This document shows positions 33,431-43,028 of a DNA stretch of 64,000 nucleotides, piece after piece; positions within the stretch are counted from its first letter, which is position 1, and each line of letters starts with the position of its first letter. The stretch lies in assembly GCF_026262505.1 (NCBI RefSeq), contig NC_067203.1, forward strand, positions 3,224,001-3,288,000. Reading direction: 5' to 3'. Below the pieces are notes generated by a model. The model was not told where the DNA came from, did no database searches, and saw only the letters and a program-made list of their open reading frames with translations. Source of the DNA: Trichomonas vaginalis G3 (lineage: Eukaryota; Parabasalia; Trichomonadida; Trichomonadidae). The position numbers and the translations under genes are program-made.

Positions 33431-34200
33431 AGGGGAACAGAGTAACGTTTAAGTTTCCAACAGACTGGATTGTGAACATAAATGAAGAGAAGTACATTGG
33501 CATAACATCTATGTATATAACACGTGCTTTCAGAAAGGTTGACTTTATACTTCAAGTCGAGATAGAAAATGACGAACAGTCTTTAAGCGCCAAAACATTC
33601 ACATATACAAATACTTTAAAGACGATACAACATTGTTGCAATGTATGATTTCATTTAATGAAATGTTCGAGAAAAAGTTTAACATTGAAGTACAAACTTT
33701 ACAGCCTTTACGTGAGTTTCTTGCACAACTGAAAGAAGAAGGTAGTCAGCCACAACTTATAGACTTTCATTATGAATTTAATGAAAATGAAGATGGAACT
33801 CATGACTGTCAGTTTGTTATATATTCACCATTCAATGAAGTAGCTAAAAAGAAAGAAAATCCATTACGTATAAGATTTCAAATCTCTGAACCAATGATGA
33901 TTCAAGAATGTTTTCAATTATGATGCAATGCTTCCGAGGAAAAATGAATTTTCAAAGATTGTAACACCTGGCATTTGGGATAGAAAGCAAGCTATATTAT
34001 ATTCAAACTTAAGTAAGGGAGTTGAAAATGAGTTCATTGGTCATACAAGAACTTCACCACTTCCTAACCCTAAATACTATAAATTAACTGGCTTCAATCG
34101 TGAGTTTTGGATAGACATGTTCTCCACTCATGACCATAACTGCCAGTGTTCTTACCTCCAGACCATAAGGACTGTCTCTACATTGAAGCACAACTCTTAA
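33370..34200 (+). pseudogene. beta-rich minor capsid candidate, broken
   Basis: The protein starts MYRQIPLSVAFSSENPDVK. A strand pattern (VTFKFPTDWIVNI, IGITSMYI, RFQISEP) suggests a jelly-roll-like protein, and the last part contains GIWDRKQAILYSNLSK. The family pattern FKFPTDW...EKYIGI also appears in block F (6,337-7,113). It is thought to be a vertex or minor capsid protein by position and secondary structure. It looks broken about two times. Its leader is TTTTTATCCGAATTAAATG. Confidence 0.5.
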
Positions 34201-34273
34201 ACTCTACCATCGCAGTATTGTAAAATCTACGCTAGTTTTATTTTTTCTGAAAATTTTTATTTGAGTGAAAGGC

Positions 34274-34840
34274 ATGGAAGGTGAAGGACATTGGCAAACA
34301 CTCGAACATGACAATGACTATGAAATCTTTTCAGAGTACCCTTATCCAATTAGACGTATAAGCAATAAAAGAGTTGTTAGTGAGTTTGACCAAGGAGATG
34401 GTTATATTTGTGTAAATTTAAACAAACACAAGCTGATGAAACATAGAATAGTTGCAGAAACTTTCATTCCGAACCCTGAAGGACTTCGTGAAGTAGACCA
34501 TATAAACAGAGACAGAGGAGACTTTCATATCTCGAACTTAAGATGGACGACAAGAAGAGAAAACATGAGAAATATTTCTGGTTCAAATGGCTATTGGTTT
34601 GACATTGTTGACTCTCTTCCTGAAGACGCTGTTGAAATTATACAATACTCATATCACACGTTAGAGAACTACTACTATGTCCCAAGTGAAGATGCCTTTT
34701 ACTATTTCATGGGAACTCAATACAGACGAATGAATGTCTTAAGACAGTATAACAAAGATTATATAAACATTACAGATGTAGAAGGAAGAAGAACAAAGCT
34801 GTCTATTGCAAAGTTTAAGAGAGACAATGGTTATACATAA
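34274..34840 (+). CDS. HNH homing endonuclease with NUMOD-like N-terminus
   Basis: This is an intact 188-residue frame from ATG 34,274. The N-terminus reads DYEIFSEYPYPIRRISNKRVVS, close to the NUMOD4 pattern (Y-x-(I/V)-S-x-x-G-x-(V/I)-(R/K)-S). Then come KLMKHRIVAETFIPNP, EVDHINRDRGDFHISNLRW and TTRRENMR, the HNH core with metal-binding His/Asn. It would cut DNA at a specific site. Such enzymes are known as selfish genes in phages and large viruses. It lies in the gap between the minor capsid candidate and the polymerase C-terminus. Element A has no such gene at the same place (54,060-54,190), so it is an addition in B. The last 80 residues are not recognised. Confidence 0.85.
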   Translation: MEGEGHWQTLEHDNDYEIFSEYPYPIRRISNKRVVSEFDQGDGYICVNLNKHKLMKHRIVAETFIPNPEGLREVDHINRDRGDFHISNLRWTTRRENMRNISGSNGYWFDIVDSLPEDAVEIIQYSYHTLENYYYVPSEDAFYYFMGTQYRRMNVLRQYNKDYINITDVEGRRTKLSIAKFKRDNGYT

Positions 34841-34908
34841 ATGACAAAAATATATGACCTCATTATTTTTATCACGAATGACCTCATTGCTGACAAAAAT
34901 AAATGACC

Positions 34909-37900
34909 TCAGAACTTCAACTTACGAATAAAGCTTGTTTTAGTCGTTATTGAGAAGTTAAACTTTTCAGCAAAGCAAGGACTAGAAGACTTACATAAGT
35001 CAAATCCAATCTCTTGACCATCATGAAGTGCTTTGTAAAGTTTCATTAAACTGAACTCAGAGTCTTTGTCATATGTTCCAACAGGTATGTGAATGTTCTT
35101 ATCTTCATTGTAATAGCATTGTATAGCTTCAGGAAACATTTCATTTGCTGTTAAAGCAAGGACGTCTTGTTTGACACCTTTGCAACGTGCATGGAATGCA
35201 ACTTCATTTAAATCATTCGTGAGTAAGTCTATGTAAGTCTTCTTTCCACAAAATATTGACTTGTATGCTAAACTTTGTTTTCCAGGTGTTATTTCTGCGA
35301 AGTCAGAATGAAATTGACCAAGGTTCTTTCCTATAAGTTCGCGACCGTATCTCTTCTTAAACTCTGCTGCAAGCTTTGGTATGTCTTCATTGAAAATATG
35401 CATGCTATCACAGTCCTGGTAAAATATTTGAAGTCCCATATCTTCAGCAGTACAGAATACTTCACACATTATTCTCTTCGACATAGACAGAATGTTAACA
35501 CCAAGTGGACAGAAGTTAAAGTGTCTGCAAATGCTTTTCGTTAGCTTGAAAATAGTTTTATCTGAACCATCCAAACCTTCGAACTTCACTATATGGTTGT
35601 AGTTTCTGATGGCATATCTTATAGCATCTTTGTCATTTACTATGGTTATTTTTGACTCAATAGGAGATAGAATAGTTTTGCCATAAATACTGTTCAGAAT
35701 GAGCTTTATATTTTCTTGCAAAGGATTTCCTTCTTTCTTATACTTTAACCTTAACTCAAACAACTTCTTTACTTCATCTCTTATTCTAATATCTCTGTTT
35801 CCATCGTAATAGTATCCTTGCAACACTTCACATTTGACACCTTGATATTTTATGAGGTCTTGTAATGTTATATGGTCAACATACATTAACAGCAAGTGTT
35901 TGAACTTCTGGGAACGTTAAGTTCTGGATTTAGTTCAGGGTCACAAACTATTAAAGGAAAGTGTCTATGTATTCCAATCTCTGTTATCTTAATGAGAACA
36001 AAGAAGCCAGAAATAAACTTTTCACCAATGGGTTCCTTTTGGTCGTCATTGAATAAATGTCTCATGAGATACTCTGTGCTTAACATTTCTTCTTCAATAC
36101 TTTTGGAATACCTTCTAAAGTATAAAGTCTTGCTATAGCGGATGGATATAATGAAACAGCGTCGAAGTCAGCAATGAGTTTCTTTTCGCTCTTTTGTTTA
36201 ATGTTATCTGACAACATACATCTTCCACCTTGAATACAGCGTGAAATAAACTCTCTTGGTTTATTTGAGAGGTCATATAAATTTCCATTCGGGAAGTACA
36301 CTCTGTTCTCAAATAATTTGTTAGCAATTGAACAAATACTAACGTAGTCATAAACGTTTAAATCAAATTCTTTCAATATGTCATTGCGGAACTTAACAAA
36401 ACCTTCTCTTAAAATTCTTACATCTTGTTTGCAATAAAATGTGCTATACTTTTCTAAGTCGAAGTGGTTCTCATCTATTCTGCAACCTTTGATGGAATCT
36501 ATGTTTTTCATGAATGTATCAATATCTTACAAACTTACATGCTTCAGAAATGACACCAGTTCTGTTGTCATTTGCTAACAAAGTACTGCTGTAGTAGTTG
36601 TATGGAAATACTTCTTTCGGTCCTGTTTGTAAGTTAAACATAGCAGGAAATAGTTTAAGCTTCTTATTTATAACACTGTAAGAGTCTTTTATAATAATTG
36701 CCCTTCCTTTATATAAGCCAGTTATTTGCATTGTTCGTGAACCTTTAATGATGGGAGTTCCTTTCACTTCTGTCATGTGTCTTAAGATGAAGTTTATATC
36801 ATAACTGAGGTTATGGAAATATATTAAACTCTTGTCAGGAAGTCGTTCCAAAAATTCTGTTGCACAGTTCTGACCCCAAATGCTTTCACTCACTGAACCA
36901 TCTTCACTGTCATAACAGATGTTAAAAGCTTTATGAAAGCCATCGGTACTGCACTCAAAGTCAGCAAAGAAAACGTGCTCAGGAATGAACTTGCACTTAT
37001 TTTTATTTACTTCTTTTGACTCTGCTTTCTTCTTCAGTTGTACACAATACTTTGGAGCATATGTCAAATCTTTAAATGGTGCAAGGTTCTGTTTATATAA
37101 GTCAGTCGTATATGTGAAAAGTTCTCCATAAGAAATAGGTTCGAAATATTTGCACTCCCACAATGTTTTCATAACATCCCATAGCGGTGTAGTTCTATCC
37201 ATGCGAACTACATATTTATCTTCTCTCTTTGTATAAATCTTCATCTGTTTCTCATTGTTCATTCCACCACACTCCTTCAAGATTTCTATATAGTTGCGAA
37301 TGAAATATGTTGTCATTGGAAGTCTTTCGTTTAGCATGTAGTGGTCTTCAACAAGAAGTAAGTCAATAGTTCGAACAGTTTCACATTCTTTTGGTATGTA
37401 TCTCTTTATTTCATTATGTCTTGAGTCATTGAAGTAACCAATGGTAACATTAAATGCTATACCTGTTGCGTCAGAAATTTCTTGTACTTTACTTTGAGGA
37501 AAGTCTCTAACACGAATGACTTCTCTCATGTGGTCAATAGTTTCTTCATTTACTCCAGCCTGAATGCAAGCATAAACGAAACAATTGTCCTCTGTCATAA
37601 GTGTTGCAGTTCTTTTGTTCAGTTCATTGAAGATTTGGTAGCGTTCAAGATTTATAGGTAATGTGCAAAGATACTTCCAGAACTGACCGCTTCTCTTCTT
37701 ATAAAACTTCTTTTCACCAAGGATTTCATTCCAGAAGTCATCTATATCTTGTTTATCTCCTGTTTGTTTAAGTCTGTTCAATAATCTTTTCTGTCTTTCT
37801 GTCAGTGTGCTTTCATCTCTATATGGTCTCTTTTTTGGTTTGCCTTTCTTTACATCTGACATCGTTAAGCCTTCATATTCTGTTAAATCATACATCTTTA

Positions 37901-38339
37901 TTTCGGTAAGATTCTTTATGTTTGTCAAGAAGAAGTCATAGTGCATTTCAACAATACCTGCAGCATTTGCTTCTATCTCTGATATAAAGTTCTCCTTCAA
38001 GAGCTGATGTAGTAATGTTCCAATATTATTGAGGTTTAACGTAGAACATTCATACTTTCCACCAAGTTTATAACATACCATCCATCTTTGTTGGGAGTTT
38101 ATTTTAATCTTCTCTAAGAGTCTCATGAAAACCTTACCGAAATGTTTGTGTAAGTAGTCTCTGTTTGGTTCATCTAAAGCTTCGATGTTAAAGTCAATGA
38201 GTCTATTGCCTGACTTCACATTTCTCTTCCTATTCTCTTCATCTTTCTTTAACCATCTCTCACCTTCTTTTGGTTTGTCGTCAATGGAACGAATGACATT
38301 ATTAGCTTTGCGAACTTGTTCTATAGCACTTTTAAACAT
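34909..38339 (-). pseudogene. protein-primed family B DNA polymerase (Polinton type), broken
   Basis: Motifs appear in order. Exo I is DFECSTDG, exo II is YFHNLSYDINFIL and exo III is YCKQDVRIL; these form the 3'-5' proofreading site. Polymerase motif A is DFDAVSLYPSA, motif B is KLILNSIYGKT, and motif C is a D-x-DSMH segment. Insertions between motifs typical of the protein-primed group are present. The long N-terminal region (first 500 residues) contains TEDNCFVYACIQAGV and later LLLVEDHYMLNE, a Cys/His pair spaced as in OTU-like folds. It would copy the element's DNA from a protein primer at the terminal repeats. It is the largest gene and looks broken about two times. Element A has a second copy. 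Confidence 0.85.
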
Positions 38340-38510
38340 CTCTCTCTCCTCTGTTGTTTCAGTGTGTCGTCTCTCTTTCGTGTTTCACCAACGTTTGCAT
38401 TTGTTATGTCAAACATCTCTTGACGAACATCATGCGAAAGAGCTTTACGAGTATGACCAACGTTTGCATTTGTTATGTCAAACATTTTCTCTTCTTACTT
38501 CATGAGGTAC
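38340..38510 (-). repeat. variable repeats at the polymerase N-terminus (about 25 residues each)
   Basis: Two to three near-copies of a coding unit with FDITNANVG.TR and HEVRRE/HDVRQE lie immediately before the main polymerase frame. Element A has more copies at the same place (57,610-57,840), with variants such as FELTNSNVGETRRAVPHEV. The copy number differs between otherwise near-identical genes. Confidence 0.65.
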
Positions 38511-38759
38511 TGAACGTCTATGATATAAGTCAATAGCAACGTCATTTAAAGGAAATGCTCTTGCATGGACTTCGTCCTCGCCGCGTTGCGGCTTTATGAA
38601 CTCATGAATTCTATCATAAGTTATTTCACCATTGTAGTCATTGAGGATGTCAGCGAGTGCCTTTTTGTTTGTTGCGTAATGCTTTGCAACATCTATATTA
38701 GCTTCTGTAAGAAGTTGTTTTATTTCCGAGTGTTCTAACTTAGACAACTTCCGATACAT
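38478..38759 (-). CDS. SAP-like DNA-binding protein upstream of the polymerase
   Basis: The protein starts MYRKLSKLEHSEIKQLLTEANI and continues with a helix-turn-helix (HYATNKKALADILNDYNG). The L-x-x-(S)-E-I-K-x-L-L pattern followed by (N)KKALADIL fits a SAP fold. The tail continues toward the polymerase repeats (PHEVRRE). It may be the N-terminal part of the polymerase polyprotein or a separate terminal-protein candidate, since the family needs a protein primer. Both are inference. The leader is the 90-bp AT-rich divergent gap to 38,850. Confidence 0.55.
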   Translation of the reverse strand: MYRKLSKLEHSEIKQLLTEANIDVAKHYATNKKALADILNDYNGEITYDRIHEFIKPQRGEDEVHARAFPLNDVAIDLYHRRSVPHEVRRENV

Positions 38760-38849
38760 CTTTAGTAGGAAATAAAAAAATATTTTTTGAAAAAATTAGA
38801 TTAGATTTTTTTAAGTTATTTTTCAAAATAATTTAATATTTTTATTTTA
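38760..38849. promoter_or_regulatory. very AT-rich divergent promoter gap, about 90 bp
   Basis: The gap is almost all A and T, with TTTTTTGAAAAAATTAGATTAGATTTTTTTAAG in its middle (quoted only as landmarks TTAGATTAGA). It separates the polymerase cluster (minus) from the 38,850 gene (plus). It is nearly identical in A (58,099-58,186) and recognisable in E1 (25,610-25,698). Confidence 0.5.
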
Positions 38850-39320
38850 ATGAAACACATGCAAGATTGCAAGTTCTTTTCATACAATGCTCTCGCTACT
38901 GCCATCAAGAATGAGTTCAATAATGCTTCAAATGTTAATGTTATCTTTAACAAGAAGTTTGTGAAAGAATCTAAGTTTGGTCAGTATGTCAGACCATTAG
39001 CTATCGTCATTGACCGCAAACGTTATACTTCACAAGAGTTAGCAGTAGTTTTGAAACAAAAGAGTTTCTTCGTGAATGTCAAAGATACTCATTATACTGT
39101 TATAAAGAACTCTAACATTGACTTCTTCAGTATTGCTATGAATCTTTCCGAACAGAAAGAATATAAGAAGGGTGAAACATGTGAAATATTATCCTTCATC
39201 TCTGAAGACAATAACGAACAAAGATGTTATACAGAAATTCTTACCAAAGGTTGAAGAAGCTTCTATTGACATTGACGAAGGAAGTGAAATGGTTGAAGAA
39301 ATAGACCCTGAAGCTATTTA
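38850..39320 (+). pseudogene. conserved Maverick protein of unknown function
   Basis: The first 134 residues start MKHMQDCKFFSYNALATAI. They contain a basic strand block (YVRPLAIVIDRKRYTSQEL) and a helix, then HYTVIKNSNIDFFSIAMNL, and end with a Glu-rich tail. Copies in A (58,187) and E1 (25,120, reverse) show it is a constant part of the family. About one break near the tail. No domain recognised. It is convergent with the 39,340 gene. Confidence 0.5.
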
Positions 39321-39339
39321 AGCAAAAATATATTTTTGG

Positions 39340-39555
39340 TTAGTCTTCATATCGATATTTTACAACAATTCCCCAATGTATAAACTTTTCATACGCTTTT
39401 TCATAAGCTTTATATACCTTCAGAAATTTTGCATAATCTTTAGAAGCATTTAGATATTGTTTAAATGCTTTGTATGTCTTCAGAAATTTTGCATAATCTT
39501 TTACATGTTGTTCGTTCTCTTCTTCTGTCATGAGTTCCGAATATTCTAAATTCAT
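39340..39555 (-). CDS. 71-residue protein with internal repeat DYAKFLK(T/V)YKA
   Basis: Two copies of DYAKFLK(T/V)YKA(F/Y) and the charged sequence between them form a helical repeat. The last part is FIHWGIVVKYRYED. The protein is identical, residue for residue, in element A (58,676-58,891), so it is under strong constraint or the elements are very recent relatives. The frame is whole. Function unknown. It lies between the 38,850 gene and the KilA-N gene. Confidence 0.6.
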   Translation of the reverse strand: MNLEYSELMTEEENEQHVKDYAKFLKTYKAFKQYLNASKDYAKFLKVYKAYEKAYEKFIHWGIVVKYRYED

Positions 39556-39609
39556 GTTCTTTCATATGAGATAAAATTTTATAAAAAAAGAAAATTAGCT
39601 TAGATTTTT

Positions 39610-40469
39610 TTATTCTTCCTCTTTGAAGTTGTCGAAATATTCTGTTATCTTTTCCTTCAGTAGCGGTAAGTCTTCTTTGAATGTAAGTATTGTACAACCT
39701 TTCATATCATAGTGTGTTTGAGGAAGAGTATTTTTGACAACTTCCTTTATTTGCTCATTCGGTGTCATTGAAATCGGTAAGTTTTCACGATAGAACCAGT
39801 TTCTGTCAGATTTATATATCTTAGCAAGGTCGTAAAAGCTTTTGTTGTTTCTTCTGACTAAATGTAACATAACCATATCTTTATCTTCTTCTTTCTCCAA
39901 CTCTTCAGTATAAATCATATACTTATAACTCTTTTCCTTTCCTTTTGGTACCGAACGTGGTATTCTTTTCTGAATGCTTTTGTCTTTGGATTCAATGACT
40001 TCATCTTTTGCTTGAAGTTTCTTTTCCAGCTCTTCACGTTCTTGTCTGTGAATTTCGTCAAGAAGTTTACAAACATACCAAGCATAACGAGCTGAAGCCC
40101 ATTGTGCCACATTATTTACAAGAAGTCTATGTACATAATATCCTCTCAAACGTTTGGCAATTTTTCACGATTTTCATAGAGTTTTGGCGACTGGGGTTTT
40201 TTACCTACTCGCTGTTCTTCACTGTTTTCAGAAAAAAGTATGTCTCGCTGTGCTTCATTTAATAGTTCAATAGTGCTTTGGTTCCTAAACCAGTCTTTAG
40301 GAAGCTTAGTATCTGGAGCATAACATGCTGTCAAAATACTTTGCATTTGGTACATATCATCTTTGACTGAACGAATGAGACGGAGTTGTTTGTTAAACTG
40401 TATGTATTCGTATTCTTCATTTATGGCTTCATGAACGATAGCGGTTGTTGTGTTCTCTGATGTTGACAT
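39610..40469 (-). pseudogene. KilA-N domain DNA-binding protein (B version), broken
   Basis: The protein starts MSTSENTTTAIVHEAINEEYEY (ATG 40,469). A KilA-N fold follows. It has the marks DWFRNQSTIELLNEA and, further on, RGYYVHRLLVNNVAQWASARYAWYV, matching the G-x-YVH-x-x-L...(A)-W-(A/I)-S family pattern. A coiled-coil (LEKKLQAKDEVIESKDKSI) leads to a conserved C-terminal domain with LVRRNNKSFYDLAKIYK and a helical tail. KilA-N proteins of phages and large viruses bind DNA and often act as regulators. Compared with A (58,947-59,774), the tail is nearly identical but the KilA-N part differs strongly. The leader TTTTGTATGTAAAGACAGTA is shared with the second KilA-N gene. Looks broken once. Confidence 0.75.
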
Positions 40470-40526
40470 TACTGTCTTTACATACAAAATAAAAAAATAA
40501 ATAAAAATAAAATTAGCCTTTTTTTT

Positions 40527-41039
40527 ACATTATGACACGAAGTGAAGATTTGCACTTCGTCAAATTTTATTAAAAATTAGCGTTATTTTTACATTATGAC
40601 ACGAAGTGAAGATTTGCACTTCGTCAAATTTTATTAAAAATTAGCGTTATTTTTACATTATGACACGAAGTGAAGATTTGCACTTCGTCAAATTTTATTA
40701 AAAATTAGCGTTATTTTTACATTATGACACGAAGTGAAGATTTGCACTTCGTCAAATTTTATTAAAAATTAGCGTTATTTTTACATTATGACACGAAGTG
40801 AAGATTTGCACTTCGTCAAATTTTATTAAAAATTAGCGTTATTTTTACATTATGACACGAAGTGAAGATTTGCACTTCGTCAAATTTTATTAAAAATTAG
40901 CGTTATTTTTACATTATGACACGAAGTGAAGATTTGCACTTCGTCAAATTTTTATTAAAAATTAGCGTTATTTTTACATTATGACACGAAGTGAAGATTT
41001 GCACTTCGTCAAATTTTTTAAAAATTAGCGTTATTTTTA
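40527..41039. repeat. 64-bp tandem repeat, eight copies, each with a hairpin
   Basis: The unit starts at ACATTATGACACGAAGTG and repeats every 64 bases (40,527, 40,591, 40,655, 40,719, 40,783, 40,847, 40,911, 40,976). Each unit carries the inverted arms ACGAAGTG and CACTTCGT around an 8-base loop. It sits in the gap between the two KilA-N genes and overlaps the 3' part of the second. The copies are almost identical (one or two single-base differences in the last two). It is absent from element A. Confidence 0.9.
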
Positions 41040-41660
41040 CATGTATTTTTTCAGCAACTTCGTCAAATAATTTTATAGCTTTATCTATCTCATCTACTTC
41101 AAACGTTTCTTTACCTTTTATGGGAGCACCATACATTTTCTCAAACTTTTCGAGTAGTTCTGTTTCTGCGGCTCTCATATCATTAACGAACACAACCTTG
41201 ACTCTATTGACTGTAGAGTCATATCTTTGAGTTATATTATATGTCCTTCCTATCTTATATCTTTTTTGTTGAAGTCCTTCGGTTTCTGAACGATGTAAAG
41301 TAAGCCTTCACTGCAACGTTCCGTATCGAATGAACCATAAGTTATGAAGTTATATCCAACAACTGGGTCAATCCATAACAAAACTATTGGTATAAGACTT
41401 TTGTCTATAAGATATGCTCTTGTTCCATGAAATGCTACTGATATCATAAGCTCAGGATTTCTTGTCAAAATTTTCTGAGTTGAAGCATTTCTAACCCAGT
41501 CGTTTGTTTTCTTTCCAGATGGAGATATAATGTCTGACAAAGAATATTTGTTGTATTTCTTTGAGTATCTTACGTTTAAATCACCTATTCTAACCACTTT
41601 GGTGTCATTGTCTATCTTTCTAACTGTTTCAAAACTCAATGTTTGACATTACTGTCTTTA
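41040..41660 (-). pseudogene. second KilA-N domain protein (accessory), broken
   Basis: KVVRIGDLNVRYSKKYNKYSLSDI, then DWVRNASTQKILTRNPELM and GTRAYLIDKSLIPIVLLWIDPV form a KilA-N fold with the family pattern (G-x-x-hydrophobic-x-x-x-L-x-P-x-x-x-(A/L)-W-I-(S/D)-P). The tail (AETELLEKFEKMYGAPIKGKE and IDKAIKLFDEV) is helical. The gene has the same upstream sequence as the first KilA-N gene. It looks broken about two times. It is absent in A and E1, so it belongs to an accessory cassette. Confidence 0.65.
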
Positions 41661-41720
41661 CATACAAAATAACTAATGAAATTCATTATTTTTGTGCTGA
41701 ATTCAATAAAAATAATGTTG

Positions 41721-41766
41721 AGGTGAAGAGGTGAGATCTCACCTGTTTTTTCACCTCTTTTTTCAC
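41721..41766. promoter_or_regulatory. operator-like cluster with perfect 16-bp palindrome AGGTGAGATCTCACCT
   Basis: The palindrome at 41,729-41,744 is perfect and contains GATC at its centre. AGGTGA precedes it and two TTTTTTCACC half sites follow. It lies about 60 bp upstream of the second KilA-N gene (minus). It is the clearest of the cluster family. Confidence 0.75.
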
Positions 41767-42155
41767 AAGCGTTTTACATGAATTGTACGATGTATATTTG
41801 AAATCCTAAACAATTTCGTAGCTTCTATTTCTTCTGTCAGTATGTCAAAAGTTTTAACGATACCGAAAGTTTCTTTATACTTCTTCTTGACATCAGATAA
41901 AAGGAAATCTTCTGCTGTTGGATAGTTTTTATTAAGAAATGTCAACATATCCATTTTATCTTCTGCTGGCTTTTCTGCTTCTTTCTTTAAGTCTGCATAG
42001 TCGTTTCGCATTCTTTCTATCTCTTTGACTGAGTAGTTATATTTTCTTATTGCTGCTTTACATTTAGAACATTGCGGGTTCATTTTTGCGTTATACATTG
42101 AAATAAAACCAGCTAAAACAACTAAAGCGTCAATTGCTCTCTTCATCTCAAACAT
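41763..42155 (-). CDS. accessory protein with CSKC motif, unknown function
   Basis: The 130-residue protein starts MFEMKRAIDALVVLAGFISMYNA, a hydrophobic leader-like helix. The motif CSKCKAAIRKYN follows (a possible zinc knuckle with only one Cys pair visible), then a long charged helix (ERMRNDYADLKKEAEK), and a C-terminal block ILTEEIEATKLFRISNIHRTIHVKRL. No family is recognised. It is part of the B-only cassette. It may be the C-terminal half of a longer broken gene with the 42,160-42,727 sequence. Confidence 0.4.
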   Translation of the reverse strand: MFEMKRAIDALVVLAGFISMYNAKMNPQCSKCKAAIRKYNYSVKEIERMRNDYADLKKEAEKPAEDKMDMLTFLNKNYPTAEDFLLSDVKKKYKETFGIVKTFDILTEEIEATKLFRISNIHRTIHVKRL

Positions 42156-42159
42156 AGCG

Positions 42160-42727
42160 GGTCTTATTTGTTTGTTCCATACTTTGCCTCTTCTATCTTT
42201 ATCTCTTATCTGTCATACACATTCAGCAACTAACGAAACAAAGTTGTCGTAGGTCTTAAATTCTTCAGATTTATATATGTCAGAGATGTTCTTATATACC
42301 ATGTCGCAATCTTTGTCCATAACCTTATGGTTGCAATGAAATCCTAGAAACTCATAATTTACCTTTCGTATGAACTTCTTTATTTCTACTGAGTCAGTTG
42401 CTTTGACTTCTATTTCATCGAATTCAGGAATAGTGAGTTTTTTGTTGTGATTTCAGGCAATTTGGGTAAATGGTCGATGAGGTCCTCCATTTCATAAAGA
42501 TACTGTTCATTTGTTTCATCTTTCGCACTACAGTCTAAATTACTTGTTAAAAGTTCTTGCTTTATCTTCTGGATTTCTGTTTCAAAAGTATATGAAGAAG
42601 GAATAAAGCTTTTCATCTCTACCAACATTGACGTAGGATTCATGACTAGCGAGTTTGGTGCTGTAGTTGTGGACAGAGTCCCGCCGTTCGTGGCTTGAAT
42701 TGTTGTTGTGCCGATTGTTGAAATCAT
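42160..42727 (-). pseudogene. accessory protein of unknown function, broken
   Basis: The N-terminal part starts MISTIGTTTIQATNGGTLSTTT, then a helical region (YTFETEIQKIKQELL) and an acidic block (YLYEMEDLIDHLPKLPEI). The rest of the span is only partly open. It lies at the outer edge of the cassette next to the shared AT-rich flank. Function unknown. Confidence 0.4.
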
Positions 42728-42844
42728 ATCTTTTATACAAAATAAAAAAAATAAATAAAAATAAAACTAACTTTATTTTTCTATCTTAAGGAAATTCATG
42801 AAAATTCACGAGAAAGCTAAAGCAATCTGAGCCGCTAAGCGGCG

Positions 42845-42892
42845 AGGGTGAAAAAAGAGGTGAAAAAACGGGTGAGATCTCACCTCTTCACC
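42845..42892. promoter_or_regulatory. operator-like cluster, GGTGAGATCTCACC type, between integrase and KilA-N region
   Basis: The core at 42,870-42,883 is a perfect 14-bp palindrome. GGGTGAAAAAA and AGGTGAAAAAA half sites lie before it, CTTCACCT after it. A GC palindrome GCCGCTAAGCGGC lies just left (42,831-42,843). It sits where A (59,861) and E1 (23,850) have the other palindrome type. Confidence 0.7.
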
Positions 42893-42966
42893 TAAAATAT
42901 ATTTTTGGTGTAAATTTATGACAAAAATAAATGGTACCATTAATAATACATGACTGTTCTCATTCA

Positions 42967-43028
42967 TGTCTGATTTACATCTAATGAAAAAGTTTAGAAG
43001 AATTTTCTTATTCTTTCTGGCATTTTTT
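42967..43028. repeat. single copy of the 62-bp repeat found two and three times in A and E1
   Basis: The unit GTCTGATTTACATCTAATG... includes the end of the integrase gene. One copy in B, two in A, three in E1. Confidence 0.7.

Noticed and set aside
40146-40487. TTG start for the KilA-N protein at 40,487
   Set aside because: The ATG at 40,469 follows a leader shared by three KilA-N genes, and TTG starts are not expected in a eukaryote.
40527-41039. CRISPR-like array
   Set aside because: The units are head-to-tail copies of 64 bp with no unique spacers between, so it is a plain tandem repeat.
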